Part shown: positions 15,292 to 23,499 of the stretch, piece after piece
Layout of the letters: every line of letters starts with the position of its first letter
Numbering within the stretch: position 1 is the first letter of the stretch
Assembly: GCA_019114205.1 (NCBI GenBank)
Contig: DXFY01000001.1
Span: forward strand, 1-32,883
DNA: 32,883 nucleotides
Direction: 5' to 3'
DNA from: Candidatus Tidjanibacter gallistercoris
GTDB taxonomy: Bacteria > Bacteroidota > Bacteroidia > Bacteroidales > Rikenellaceae
Made by a program: the position numbers and the translations under genes
Notes under the pieces: model-generated
What the model was told of the DNA's origin: nothing
The model's database searches: none
Seen by the model: the letters and a program-made list of their open reading frames with translations, nothing else

Positions 15292-17148
15292 CTACTTTTC
15301 CAATAATTCGTTAAACTTATCGACCAGCTCCTCTTTCGTGAACGGAAGCCCCTGTACCTTGTTGAACTGTTCGTACCGGAACTGCGGGAACGACATGCGC
15401 ATGTAATTGGCGAACTGACCTTCGTTCAGCTCGCATACCACGATTTTCCTGAACCCGGAGAAGATTTCGTACACGCCGTGCGGCAGGGGGTTGATGTAGT
15501 TGAAGTGGCAGAGGGAAACCTTTTTTCCTGCCGCCCGCATCTCCTTCACGGCCGATTCGAGATGGCCGCGAGTACCGCCCCAGCCTACGACGAGCAGGTC
15601 GCCTTCCCGGTCGCCCAGCACCTCCTGTTCGGGAATGAAGTCCACGACGCGCGCCACCTTCTCGGCACGCAGTTCGACCATCCGCTGGTGGTTCTGCGGA
15701 TTGTGCGACGGCGAACCCTTCAGGATGTCCTTCTCCAGACCGCCGATGCGATGTTCCAGACCGGGCGTACCGGGGAATGCCCAGCGGCGTGCCAGACGCA
15801 GCCCGTCGCGCTTGTAAGGCAGGAAGGTCTTTTCGTCTTCCGGCAACTCCCTGATTACCGGCGGATGTATTTCGGGATAATCCTTCATGGAGGGTATCTT
15901 CCAGGGCTGGCTGCCGTTGGCGATGAATCCGTCGGAGAGCAGCACGACCGGCGTCATGTGTTCCATGGCGAGCTTGCCGGCCATGAAAGCGTAATGGAAA
16001 CAGTCGGACGGAGTGCTTGCCGCGATGACTATCATCGGACACTCTCCGTTGCGGCCCCAGAGCGCCTGCAGCAGGTCGCCCTGTTCGGGCTTGGTCGGAA
16101 GACCGGTGGAAGGTCCGCCCCGCTGTACGTCCACGACGACAATCGGGAGCTCGGTCATTACCGCCAGGCCCATGGCTTCGGACTTCAGCGAAAGGCCTGG
16201 CCCCGATGTGGTGGTCACAGCGAAGTGGCCCGCATACGAAGCTCCGATGGTCGTACAGATGCCGGCGATTTCGTCCTCGCACTGCACGGTCTTCACGCCG
16301 AGGTCCTTGCGCTTGGCAAGCTCTTCGAGGATGACGGTCGCAGGGGTGATGGGATACGAACCGCAGTAGAGCGGCCGACCGCTCTTTTCGGAAGCTGCGA
16401 TGAATCCCCATGCCGTCGCCTGGTTGCCGTTGATGCTGCGGTAGCGGCCCTTGGGCAGGTCGGCTGGCTGTACGTCGTACGTATTGGCGAACGCATGCGT
16501 GTTGTGCGCATAGTTGTAACCGGCCTTCAGCGCGAGGACGTTCGCCTCGGCCACTACCGGATTGCGTTTGCCGAACTTGTTGTTGATATATTCGACGGCA
16601 TGTTCGAGCGGCTTGTTGAACATGAAAAGGCACATGCCCAGCGCGAACATGTTCTTGCACTTGACGACGCTCTTCACGTCCATGTCCAGACCGGCAAGCG
16701 CCTCCTTGGTCATGGTCGTGATGTCGGCGATGATGATGTTGTAGTCCTGTATTCCGAGTTCGGTGAAGGGGTCGCCCGTCGTGAATCCGGCCCGTGCGAC
16801 GCTCTTCTCGTCGAGCGTATCGCCGTCGATGATGACCGTGGCACCCTTTCGCAGCCAGCAGGCATTCGCCCTGAGCGCCGCCGGATTCATGCACACCAAC
16901 ACATCGCAATAATCGCCGGGCGTCTGCACCGGATGGTCGCCGAAATGTACCTGGAACCCCGACACGCCGGCCACCGTCCCCTGCGGCGCACGAATTTCGG
17001 CCGGATAATCCGGGAAAGTCGAAATGCCGTTGCCCTGCAGGGCCGCGGTGTCGGAGAACAGAGTGCCCGTCAGCTGCATTCCGTCTCCGGAGTCCCCGGA
17101 GAACCGGATAACCACATCATCCTTCTCCGTAATGCTTTTGTTTTCCAT
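15292..17148 (-). CDS. korA: 2-oxoglutarate:ferredoxin oxidoreductase, fused gamma-alpha subunit
   Basis: 618 residues. The N-terminal ~190 residues are the gamma domain (RFSGDSGDGMQLTG... PDYPAEIRAPQGT, involved in CoA handling) and the rest is the alpha pyrimidine-binding domain (YPITPAT, ECEDEIA-like VQCEDEIAG, TTTSGPGLSLKSEAMG, QRGGPSTGLPTK). Fusion of gamma to alpha is the usual two-subunit Bacteroidetes arrangement; no separate ferredoxin-like delta gene is present nearby. I chose the start at 17148 (MENKSITEKDD), since the open upstream extension MVYPDGSRCFEGI is not family-like. A complete promoter lies at 17332-17361, about 185 bases upstream. Confidence 0.93.
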   Translation of the reverse strand: MENKSITEKDDVVIRFSGDSGDGMQLTGTLFSDTAALQGNGISTFPDYPAEIRAPQGTVAGVSGFQVHFGDHPVQTPGDYCDVLVCMNPAALRANACWLRKGATVIIDGDTLDEKSVARAGFTTGDPFTELGIQDYNIIIADITTMTKEALAGLDMDVKSVVKCKNMFALGMCLFMFNKPLEHAVEYINNKFGKRNPVVAEANVLALKAGYNYAHNTHAFANTYDVQPADLPKGRYRSINGNQATAWGFIAASEKSGRPLYCGSYPITPATVILEELAKRKDLGVKTVQCEDEIAGICTTIGASYAGHFAVTTTSGPGLSLKSEAMGLAVMTELPIVVVDVQRGGPSTGLPTKPEQGDLLQALWGRNGECPMIVIAASTPSDCFHYAFMAGKLAMEHMTPVVLLSDGFIANGSQPWKIPSMKDYPEIHPPVIRELPEDEKTFLPYKRDGLRLARRWAFPGTPGLEHRIGGLEKDILKGSPSHNPQNHQRMVELRAEKVARVVDFIPEQEVLGDREGDLLVVGWGGTRGHLESAVKEMRAAGKKVSLCHFNYINPLPHGVYEIFSGFRKIVVCELNEGQFANYMRMSFPQFRYEQFNKVQGLPFTKEELVDKFNELLEK

Positions 17149-17331
17149 AATGCCTTCAAAGCAACGGGAACCGTCAGGATACACCACCGCACCTTAAAGT
17201 TCCCTGGTTTCTAAAATTATGTAGTCTGATTTATATAAAATCTACTTAACTTACGTTATACGTAACGGCATACGGGAGCACGACCTCGCATCATGTCCCG
17301 GCAACCGGTAAATAAGCCCAATATTCAACCG

Positions 17332-17361
17332 CAAAAGTAATGAATTCTAATATAGGCGCAA
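17332..17361 (-). promoter_or_regulatory. Promoter of korAB
   Basis: Minus strand: TTG at 17361-17359, 19-base spacer, TACTTTTG at 17339-17332. The leader to korA is about 180 bases. Confidence 0.65.
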
Positions 17362-17381
17362 CCCGTAAAGAAAAAAATATT

Positions 17382-17389
17382 TATCTTTG
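17382..17389 (+). promoter_or_regulatory. -7 box of CoA-transferase gene
   Basis: TATCTTTG matches TAnnTTTG, 112 bases before the start codon; no clear TTG partner. Confidence 0.45.
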
Positions 17390-17501
17390 GATGGCGATGT
17401 TTACAAATCGTAACAAAAAAGCGGGAAAAACAATCGATGCGGCCGCAGACCGCAGGCATTTCCATCACCCGGACATACATTTAATATAAATCATTGTGCA
17501 T

Positions 17502-18821
17502 ATGAACCAGCCCATCAAATTCACGACGCCGGAAGAAGCGGTGAAGGTAATCAAGTCAGGCGACCACGTCCATCTCAGCAGTGTCGCCAGCGTTCCCCAG
17601 GTGCTCGTCCGTGCCATGACGGCACGGGGCAGGGCCGGCGAACTGCAGCATGTACACATCCATCACCTGCATACCGAAGGCGAAGCGCTTTATGCGGTTC
17701 CGGAACTGGAAGGCGTCTTCCAGCTCGACTCGTTCTTCGTGGGGGGCAACGTCCGGGAGGTCACGCAGCACGGTTTCGCGGACTACATACCCGTATTCCT
17801 GAGCGAAACGCAGCGTCTGTACCGCGACGGAGTACTGCCGTGCGACGTGGCGATGATACAGGTATCCCCGCCCGACCGGCACGGCTACGTATCCCTCGGC
17901 ACCTCGGTGGACGCCACCCTCGCGGCAGTCGAGTGTGCCGGTACGGTCATCGCGGTCGTGAACCGACACGTGCCGCGCTCGTTCGGCGATTCGTTCATCC
18001 ACATCTCGCAAATCGACCTTTTCGTCGAGGACGACACACCGCTCATCGAGGAACATTTCGCCGAACCCAACGAAGTGGAATGCGCCATAGGGCGCAACTG
18101 CGCGGCGCTCATCGAGGACGGTGCCTGCCTGCAAATGGGTATCGGCGCCATTCCCAATGCCGTCCTGTCGCAGCTGGGCAGCCACAAGAACCTCGGCGTA
18201 CATACCGAAATGTTCGCAGACGGGGTGCTGCCGCTGGTGGAAGCGGGAGTCATCAACGGTGCCAACAAGAAGATAGACAAGGGCAAAATGGTCTCCACGT
18301 TCCTGATGGGCTCCCAACGTGTCTACGACTTCATCGACGACAATCCCGGCGTACTGATGAAGGACGTAGGCTATACCAACGACCCGTTCGTCATCGCCCA
18401 GAACCCCAAGGTAACCGCCATCAATTCGGCGCTCCAAATCGACCTGACCGGACAGATATGCGCCGACTCGCTCGGCACCCGGTTCTACTCCGGCGTCGGC
18501 GGGCAGGTGGACTTCATCTACGGTGCTTCCCGTTCCGAGGGCGGCAAGGCCATCGTGGCCATGCCGTCGGTCACGAACAAGGGCATCAGCAAAATCGTCC
18601 CGGTTCTGACATCGGGCGCGGGCGTGGTCACCACCCGTGCGCATGTGCATTGGATAGTCACCGAACACGGCGCGGTCAATCTGTACGGCAAAAGTTTTCA
18701 GGAACGCGCCCGTCTGCTGATAAGCATCGCCGACCCGGCCAGCCGCGAAGAGCTCGACCGTGCGGCATTCGAACGCTTCGGGCCGCACCACCACTATATC
18801 AAATCGTGCTGCGGCATCTGA
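17502..18821 (+). CDS. Acetyl-CoA hydrolase/CoA-transferase family protein
   Basis: 439 residues, close to the size of 4-hydroxybutyrate or acetate/butyrate CoA-transferases. These enzymes move CoA between acyl groups through a glutamyl-CoA intermediate; the catalytic Glu is very likely Glu236 in LGVHTEMFADG. Other family landmarks: MGIGAIPNAVLSQL, NSALQIDLTGQICADS and SGVGGQVDFIYGASRSEGGK. The ATG at 17502 is preferred over the GTG two codons upstream. It is transcribed divergently from korA, so succinyl-CoA made by KorAB could be a CoA donor, or the enzyme could serve acetate formation; both are inferences. Substrate cannot be fixed from sequence. Confidence 0.9.
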   Translation: MNQPIKFTTPEEAVKVIKSGDHVHLSSVASVPQVLVRAMTARGRAGELQHVHIHHLHTEGEALYAVPELEGVFQLDSFFVGGNVREVTQHGFADYIPVFLSETQRLYRDGVLPCDVAMIQVSPPDRHGYVSLGTSVDATLAAVECAGTVIAVVNRHVPRSFGDSFIHISQIDLFVEDDTPLIEEHFAEPNEVECAIGRNCAALIEDGACLQMGIGAIPNAVLSQLGSHKNLGVHTEMFADGVLPLVEAGVINGANKKIDKGKMVSTFLMGSQRVYDFIDDNPGVLMKDVGYTNDPFVIAQNPKVTAINSALQIDLTGQICADSLGTRFYSGVGGQVDFIYGASRSEGGKAIVAMPSVTNKGISKIVPVLTSGAGVVTTRAHVHWIVTEHGAVNLYGKSFQERARLLISIADPASREELDRAAFERFGPHHHYIKSCCGI

Positions 18822-18847
18822 ACGATTCGACACACGACATCGACGAT

Positions 18848-18876
18848 ACGGCAGGGATATTTTCCCTGCCGTTTTC
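18848..18876 (+). terminator. Intrinsic terminator after CoA-transferase gene
   Basis: Arms ACGGCAGGGA/TTCCCTGCCGT (18848-18857 with 18863-18872) around a 5-base loop, followed by TTTTC; 26 bases after the stop. Confidence 0.85.
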
Positions 18877-18943
18877 GTCGGACGGACACGCACGGGTCGG
18901 GCAGTTTCGCTGGCCGCGGCATGGAATGTCGGCAAATATGAAT

Positions 18944-18951
18944 TATATTTG
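18944..18951 (+). promoter_or_regulatory. -7 box of lspA
   Basis: TATATTTG matches TAnnTTTG and lies 39 bases before the lspA start, after the preceding terminator. Confidence 0.55.
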
Positions 18952-18990
18952 CAGGAGCCGACGCACAACGGCTCCAAACAAAGGATTATC

Positions 18991-19608
18991 ATGCGCTGCA
19001 AACTGACCGCAAACACGAAACTCACCCTCTTCATCGTCCTGCTGCTCGTCATCGACCAGGCCGTCAAATTCACCGTAAAACTCAACATGGAGCTGTACCA
19101 GAGCATTCCCGTTTTCGGGAACTGGTTCATCATCCATTTCATAGAGAATCCGGGCGCGGCATTCGGCATGCAGCTCGGCGGAACGTGGGGCAAACTGCTG
19201 CTCAGCCTCATACGCATCGGAGCAATCGCACTGATTGCCTGGTACCTGCACCGGCTCGTAAAGAAATCGGCCCCGAAAGGGGTGCTGGTCGGCGGAGCGC
19301 TCATCCTCGCGGGAGCTATCGGCAACATGTTAGACAGCGCATTCTACGGCCTCATCTTCTCCGAATCGACTCCCTATGCGGCGGCCACGCTCTTTCCCGA
19401 AGGGGGCGGTTACGCGCCTTTCCTGCACGGGAAGGTGGTGGACATGCTCTACTTCCCGATTATCAACTCCACGTGGCCCGACTGGATGCCGGTCATAGGC
19501 GGCAGGGACTTCACCTTCTTCAGTCCCGTTTTCAACATCGCCGACAGCTACATCACGGTCGCCGTATTCTATATCATCCTTTTCCAACGGAAATATTTTC
19601 TCAAATAA
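18991..19608 (+). CDS. lspA: Lipoprotein signal peptidase (signal peptidase II)
   Basis: 205 residues. An inner-membrane aspartyl protease that cuts prolipoprotein signal peptides just before the lipidated Cys; the many lipoproteins in this window are its expected substrates. Visible: LLLVIDQAVKF (first helix with the conserved Asp), ENPGAAFG, GNMLD with Asp115 and FNIAD with Asp185, the likely catalytic pair. The two are separated by about 70 residues, against roughly 27 in E. coli or Bacillus enzymes, because of an inserted loop (around SESTPYAAATLFPEGGGY); a longer loop is usual in Bacteroidetes. The start at 18991 gives the typical short N-terminus; the frame is open upstream but overlaps the previous gene's end and the promoter. 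Confidence 0.95.
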   Translation: MRCKLTANTKLTLFIVLLLVIDQAVKFTVKLNMELYQSIPVFGNWFIIHFIENPGAAFGMQLGGTWGKLLLSLIRIGAIALIAWYLHRLVKKSAPKGVLVGGALILAGAIGNMLDSAFYGLIFSESTPYAAATLFPEGGGYAPFLHGKVVDMLYFPIINSTWPDWMPVIGGRDFTFFSPVFNIADSYITVAVFYIILFQRKYFLK

Positions 19609-19648
19609 GGCAGCGGCCGCCGCTTGCACATCCCCTCTGTTCGCAAAC

Positions 19649-20113
19649 ATGAAAAGATTCATCAAGACGCTCCTGTTCGCTGCGACCGCATGCGCCGCCT
19701 GCTCCGTTTCGGCACAGGAAGCCGAAGCCGACCGGATTCTCGGTATCTACGAAGTGGTGGGAGAAACCACGAACGAGCTTTCCAAAGTAAAGATTTACAA
19801 GACGGGCGACACCTACGAAGCACGTATCATCTGGCTCGAACATCCCTATGACGAAGCGGGCAATCCGCGCCTCGATGCCCTCAACCCCGACCCGGCGCTC
19901 CGGAGCGGTCGGGCGGATGCCATCGTACTCCTGCGCGGGCTGCATTACGACGCGAAGAAAGAGCGCTGGACGGGCGGAACGATATACAATCCCGTCGACG
20001 GAAACGTGTACGATGCACAGGCGGAGTTCGACAGTCCGCACGAACTCCGCGTGAGGGGCTACATCGGTAAACCCCTGTTCGGCAGAGACCTCGTCTGGAA
20101 CAAACTGGAATAA
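19649..20113 (+). CDS. DUF2147 family exported protein
   Basis: 154 residues. A cleavable signal peptide ends at SVSA (cut after Ala22). The mature protein follows the DUF2147 pattern: DRILGIYEV, KVKIYKTGDTYEARIIWLE, a GNPRLDALNPDPALRSR-like stretch, WTGGTIYNPVDGNVYDAQ and LRVRGYIGKPLFGRDLVW. Members are small periplasmic proteins with a lipocalin-like beta-barrel fold; no molecular function is established. 40 bases downstream of lspA on the same strand and probably co-transcribed with it. A very long hairpin follows (20165-20211). Confidence 0.9.
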   Translation: MKRFIKTLLFAATACAACSVSAQEAEADRILGIYEVVGETTNELSKVKIYKTGDTYEARIIWLEHPYDEAGNPRLDALNPDPALRSGRADAIVLLRGLHYDAKKERWTGGTIYNPVDGNVYDAQAEFDSPHELRVRGYIGKPLFGRDLVWNKLE

Positions 20114-20164
20114 CCGGCCGGGAGGCAATCCGTTCCTGAATCGGACAAACGCCCCTGCACTGCA

Positions 20165-20211
20165 ATACGGAAAGGGAGCGACGGTTCCACCCCGTCGCTC
20201 CCTTTCCGTAT
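20165..20211 (+). terminator. 20-base-pair perfect hairpin after DUF2147 gene
   Basis: 20165-20184 pairs perfectly with 20192-20211 around a 7-base loop, 51 bases after the stop. No T-run on the plus strand follows; it may work as a transcript-end stabiliser or with other termination factors. Confidence 0.6.
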
Positions 20212-20845
20212 CCCCGCACTCCTTCCGGACTGTCCCGGCCGAAATAACGACACGATATCGCACGACCGACCGCCGACCGGTACCGGGCATGCACGCAGTT
20301 GCCCGGTCGTTATTCGCTTCGTTGAGCCGTGCAGAAATTGGTTCAATCGTCACAAAAGCGATTAGCCACACCCCACTGCCGGCGAGCAGCAAACAACGGG
20401 TACCATGCGGCGCCATCGCCCTTGAAAGTTGAAAGGTCGCTTATCCGCCGAACATTCCTTGCAAGCGGAGAAGGCGTCGGCACCGAAGGCCGCCGAACCG
20501 CTGTTCCCTGCACCGTCCCTGCCGCATTCCGGACTCCAACGACAGGAGCGCCCGTCCGTTTCCGTCCGGCCGAATTACAGGTCGCATATCCAAAACTCCT
20601 GCTTCCGAATTCTGCGCATCCGTCCGCAGGTTCCGACCTGTACATGGATGCAACACCGGTATCGACGCGCCGCCTGCGGGAGACAGGCTCCCCTGCCAAT
20701 ATATCCGCAACGCTCCATCGCACGAACGTGCAGACCGATTCATCCGGTCCCGTCCGCAGGAGTGCTGTTTCTGCTACCCGTCGAAACCGCGCGGCAAACT
20801 CCGAAACACTACCTCCCGGAACACGGACGTACCAAACCAAACGAA

Positions 20846-20873
20846 CGCGGCGGTCCTTTCCAGGACCGCCGCG
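20846..20873 (-). terminator. Terminator after coiled-coil protein gene
   Basis: Arms GCGGCGGTCCT/AGGACCGCCGC with a 4-base loop, 20 bases beyond the stop on the minus strand, followed by GTTCGTTTGGTTTGG, a moderately T-rich tail. Confidence 0.75.
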
Positions 20874-20892
20874 GATGCACGACCGACGGATG

Positions 20893-21795
20893 TCACTTCA
20901 GGTACGCCTCGGCAGTACCTATCATGTAACCGTCCATATAAATTTCGACCTTATAGGTACCGCTGGTGATTCCGGCACCGTTGTAGTACAGTCCCACTTC
21001 GAGGTCTTTGTTCTGGTAATCGATTTCGCGCACCGCCGAATAGGTCAGCTTGTCGCCTTCATAGTCGAACAGGGAAGCGATGTCGCCCGCAAGCACATAA
21101 CCATCGGGGCCGGTAATGCGGACATAGACGTTCCGTTCGCCCGGCGTGGCGAGGTCATTGGCCGTCAGGATGAAGTCCACCCGCAGCCGTTCGGCACGCG
21201 AAGCACGCGGCACCACCCGGTCATTGGAATTCAATGCGGTGAGCACGATGTCCCGTGCACGTACGATGGCTCCCACCTTCACCCGGTTGGAGAGTTCCGA
21301 AACCCGTTCTTCGGCCGCCTGCGCACGGATGCGCTCGTCGTTCACCTGCTGCCGGAACGCCACATTTTCCTGCGCCAGACTGCGGTTGAGCTGGTTGAGC
21401 GAATCGATTTGCTTTACGTAGTGGCGCATGATGTCGCGCATCGTACCGAGTTCCTTCTCGTACTTGCGGATGGTGGCGCGGTTCAGGTTGCGTTCGCTCT
21501 GGAGCCGTTCCATCAGCGAATCGGCACGCTGCCGCTCCACGCCGAGGTTGTAACTTATCGAATCGTTGTCGACCTTGATGTTGTCCAGGTCTACGATGAG
21601 GTTGTTGATGTTCTCTTCGAGTATCGCCTTCTCCGCCACGGCTTCGGCCTTCAGGTTCTTCACTTGCCGGAAATAGATGAACGCGAGCACGCCGAGCACC
21701 ACCACCAACAGAATGATGATTATCTGGTACCCCCTGACGGATTTGGAAGCGCGTTCCGAACCGTTATTTCCCTGGCTGTTATATTCTTCTGCCAT
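20893..21795 (-). CDS. Membrane-anchored coiled-coil protein, unknown function
   Basis: 300 residues. A polar N-terminus is followed by one transmembrane helix (about residues 23-42, IIIILLVVVLGVLAF), then a long heptad-rich coiled coil (about 45-175, rich in E, R, Q, N, L) and a C-terminal beta-rich domain (about 180-300) ending EVGLYYNGAGITSGTYKVEI...GYMIGTAEAYLK. The layout suggests a bitopic inner-membrane protein with a large periplasmic part that oligomerises through the coiled coil. It resembles a conserved Bacteroidetes group without an assigned role; I do not recognise a named family. It stands alone, with its own terminator; no clear promoter seen upstream of 21795. Confidence 0.85.
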   Translation of the reverse strand: MAEEYNSQGNNGSERASKSVRGYQIIIILLVVVLGVLAFIYFRQVKNLKAEAVAEKAILEENINNLIVDLDNIKVDNDSISYNLGVERQRADSLMERLQSERNLNRATIRKYEKELGTMRDIMRHYVKQIDSLNQLNRSLAQENVAFRQQVNDERIRAQAAEERVSELSNRVKVGAIVRARDIVLTALNSNDRVVPRASRAERLRVDFILTANDLATPGERNVYVRITGPDGYVLAGDIASLFDYEGDKLTYSAVREIDYQNKDLEVGLYYNGAGITSGTYKVEIYMDGYMIGTAEAYLK

Positions 21796-21978
21796 AAAAA
21801 AATAAATTAAGGTTAATATTTACTGTCTGTTATCATGCTGTTTCCTTTCGGAAGCCGCCCTGCCGAATGCCGAACGGGACGGATTGCCGGCTGCGCAATT
21901 TACGGACCGACCGTCGGTACCGATGCGACGACAGGCCGCGCCCCTGCAACCCCGGCGGCGACCGCCGGAAACGCTCCG

Positions 21979-22419
21979 CTAATCTACTGCCCGTTCATCG
22001 AACCATTCAGGGACAAAAGATTCCGGCAGTCCTTCCGAATCTTTCCTCTCTTTCGAAATTATTTCGAGCAGTTTGTATTCCGTCCATGCAGGCTCTCCCA
22101 TGCTGAAATCCAAATAATCCGTCCGACCGATACGGATGCGATATTCGTATCCGCTTTCATAATCAAAATTTCCGATATACTGCAAATACGTCCACTCCTG
22201 TGCACCCTCTTCCTTTACCGCATAGACATCCGCAAAAAAGCTGCTCCCGCAGGAAATGAAAACTCCCGGCAGCATTTCGGAAGCGACGGTCAGGGTATAT
22301 TCCTGATAATTCGTTATTTTACGTCCTGTATCTTCCGGCGCGGTCGCCGTCCGACAACCTACGAAACCGCAGACATTCAGGCACAATACAACTGCGGCAA
22401 ACAAAACTCCCGACTTCAT
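21979..22419 (-). CDS. DUF4377-like lipoprotein
   Basis: 146 residues. Signal peptide with lipobox FVGC, lipidated Cys22. The mature part has the DUF4377 pattern: YTLTVASEMLPGVF, W-T-Y-L-Q-Y-I-G-N-F-D-Y-E-S-GYEYRIRIGR and, near the end, YKLLEIISKERKD. DUF4377 proteins are small beta-rich exported proteins of unknown role. A -7 box (TATATTTG, 22496-22489) lies 70 bases upstream. Family assignment is from memory of the pattern and moderately sure; that it is a real lipoprotein gene is well supported. Confidence 0.85.
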   Translation of the reverse strand: MKSGVLFAAVVLCLNVCGFVGCRTATAPEDTGRKITNYQEYTLTVASEMLPGVFISCGSSFFADVYAVKEEGAQEWTYLQYIGNFDYESGYEYRIRIGRTDYLDFSMGEPAWTEYKLLEIISKERKDSEGLPESFVPEWFDERAVD

Positions 22420-22488
22420 ATCACAACAAGCGGTTTGTTAAAACGAATCCTTTCGCTCCATCCACGGCATCCCGTTTACAAATATAGG

Positions 22489-22496
22489 AAAATATT
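22489..22496 (-). promoter_or_regulatory. -7 box of DUF4377-like gene
   Basis: TATATTTG on the minus strand, 70 bases before the start codon; no clear TTG partner. Confidence 0.4.
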
Positions 22497-22560
22497 CACC
22501 AAAAACCGAAAAGGCCGGCGGTCCGGCGCGGCAATTCGGCCGAGGCAAATCCGCACGACG

Positions 22561-23376
22561 TCAGTTCGTACCCGGAACGTGCTGCAGACCGCCGTATTCC
22601 ACCAGGCGCGCCCGGATGCTGCCCACGCGCAGAGGGGATTCGAGGAATACGGGCACCTTGTTGGCATCGTCCGATATCCATACGAAAAATTCGCTGCCCT
22701 CCTCGAAACTGTCCGCCCCGTCGTTTACGAGCTGGCACGAGAACTTCAGCGTCTTTACTTTTCCCAATCCCTTGATTTCCCGGACTTCCCGTCCGTAATA
22801 CCGGTACTTAATGAACCGTACGTCGTCTTTCAGCAGCAGTGCGAGCGTCATAGTTTGCCCCGGCGTGTACGAAGCGATGTCGTGCATCCGAAGTGTATAA
22901 AACAGCGATATGGCATCCATCGCATCGCCGGCGAGTTCCACATCCGTTTCCGTAGCTTCGGGATAACGGTGGTCACGATACGTATTAAACGAAACGCCTT
23001 CGTCCCAGTCGTAGACGAACGAACTCGAAAAACGGTAATCCCCCTCCAGCAGGTCGGCCTCCGCCCGCACGGGAAGCATGTCCGACGTACGCAGCCAACT
23101 GTGATAGCGGTCGTCGAGCTTGTAAAACCAGCGGAACATTCCCTTCACCGTAGCGCGGGCGCTTATCTTCAGCGCGGGCACGCCGTCCAGCAGGTCGTCC
23201 TCCACCGTCAGCACCACATCGCCCATGTCCGTATTGGGCCACATGGCGGCCCGGTAGCTCACCGTATAGACCAAACGCTCCCCTGCGCCGAAAGCGGGAA
23301 GCGTACCGTCCGTCTGGGCCCGTCCCGCCGTTCCGGCGAAAAGTACCGCAGCCAACATCGCAAATCTTCGTATCAT
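22561..23376 (-). CDS. DUF3108 family exported protein
   Basis: 271 residues from the start at 23376, which opens a signal peptide (MIRRFAMLAAVLFAGTAGRA, cut before QTDG). A start at 23388 (four residues longer) is equally possible; the longer open frame to 23457 adds a Cys-rich stretch not expected before a signal peptide. The mature part shows the DUF3108 layout: F-GERLVYTVSYR, LKISARATVKGMFRWFYKLDD, Y-HSWLR, YPEATETDVEL, DAISLFYTLR and a final V-WISDDANKVPVFLESPLRVGS. Known members are periplasmic beta-rich proteins of unsettled function. It follows recG on the same strand with a 123-base gap. Confidence 0.88.
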   Translation of the reverse strand: MIRRFAMLAAVLFAGTAGRAQTDGTLPAFGAGERLVYTVSYRAAMWPNTDMGDVVLTVEDDLLDGVPALKISARATVKGMFRWFYKLDDRYHSWLRTSDMLPVRAEADLLEGDYRFSSSFVYDWDEGVSFNTYRDHRYPEATETDVELAGDAMDAISLFYTLRMHDIASYTPGQTMTLALLLKDDVRFIKYRYYGREVREIKGLGKVKTLKFSCQLVNDGADSFEEGSEFFVWISDDANKVPVFLESPLRVGSIRARLVEYGGLQHVPGTN

Positions 23377-23499
23377 TCCGGTAACCATATAGCAATCCGT
23401 CATTTGCACGGGGCATGTTTTCGAGCACCCGACACCCCGCCCCGTCTCACGACACAAGATAATACTTTCCCTCCTAATTCTGCGCTCCCGGCCGGAAAA

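Larger units (their letters stand above)
17149..17501. other. Divergent regulatory region between korA and CoA-transferase gene
   Basis: A gene-free AT-rich region carrying a korA promoter on the minus strand and a -7 box for the CoA-transferase on the plus strand, only about 45 bases apart. No other structure seen. Confidence 0.7.
20114..20892. other. Long gene-free region
   Basis: 779 bases between two convergent genes. Apart from the hairpins at 20165-20211 and 20846-20873, I find no credible gene: frames are open on both strands because the DNA is GC-rich, but the translations are Arg/Pro/Thr-rich and without domain resemblance. I looked for tmRNA, RNase P and SRP RNA landmarks and saw none. 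Confidence 0.5.

Noticed and set aside
15478-17214. 578-codon plus-strand open frame
   Set aside because: Antisense to korA; no recognisable protein.
17556-19328. 590-codon minus-strand open frame
   Set aside because: Antisense to both the CoA-transferase and lspA genes and spans their terminator and promoter.
18991-19608. Enlarged loop in LspA as a novelty
   Set aside because: A longer segment between the two catalytic Asp regions is, as far as I know, common in Bacteroidetes LspA.
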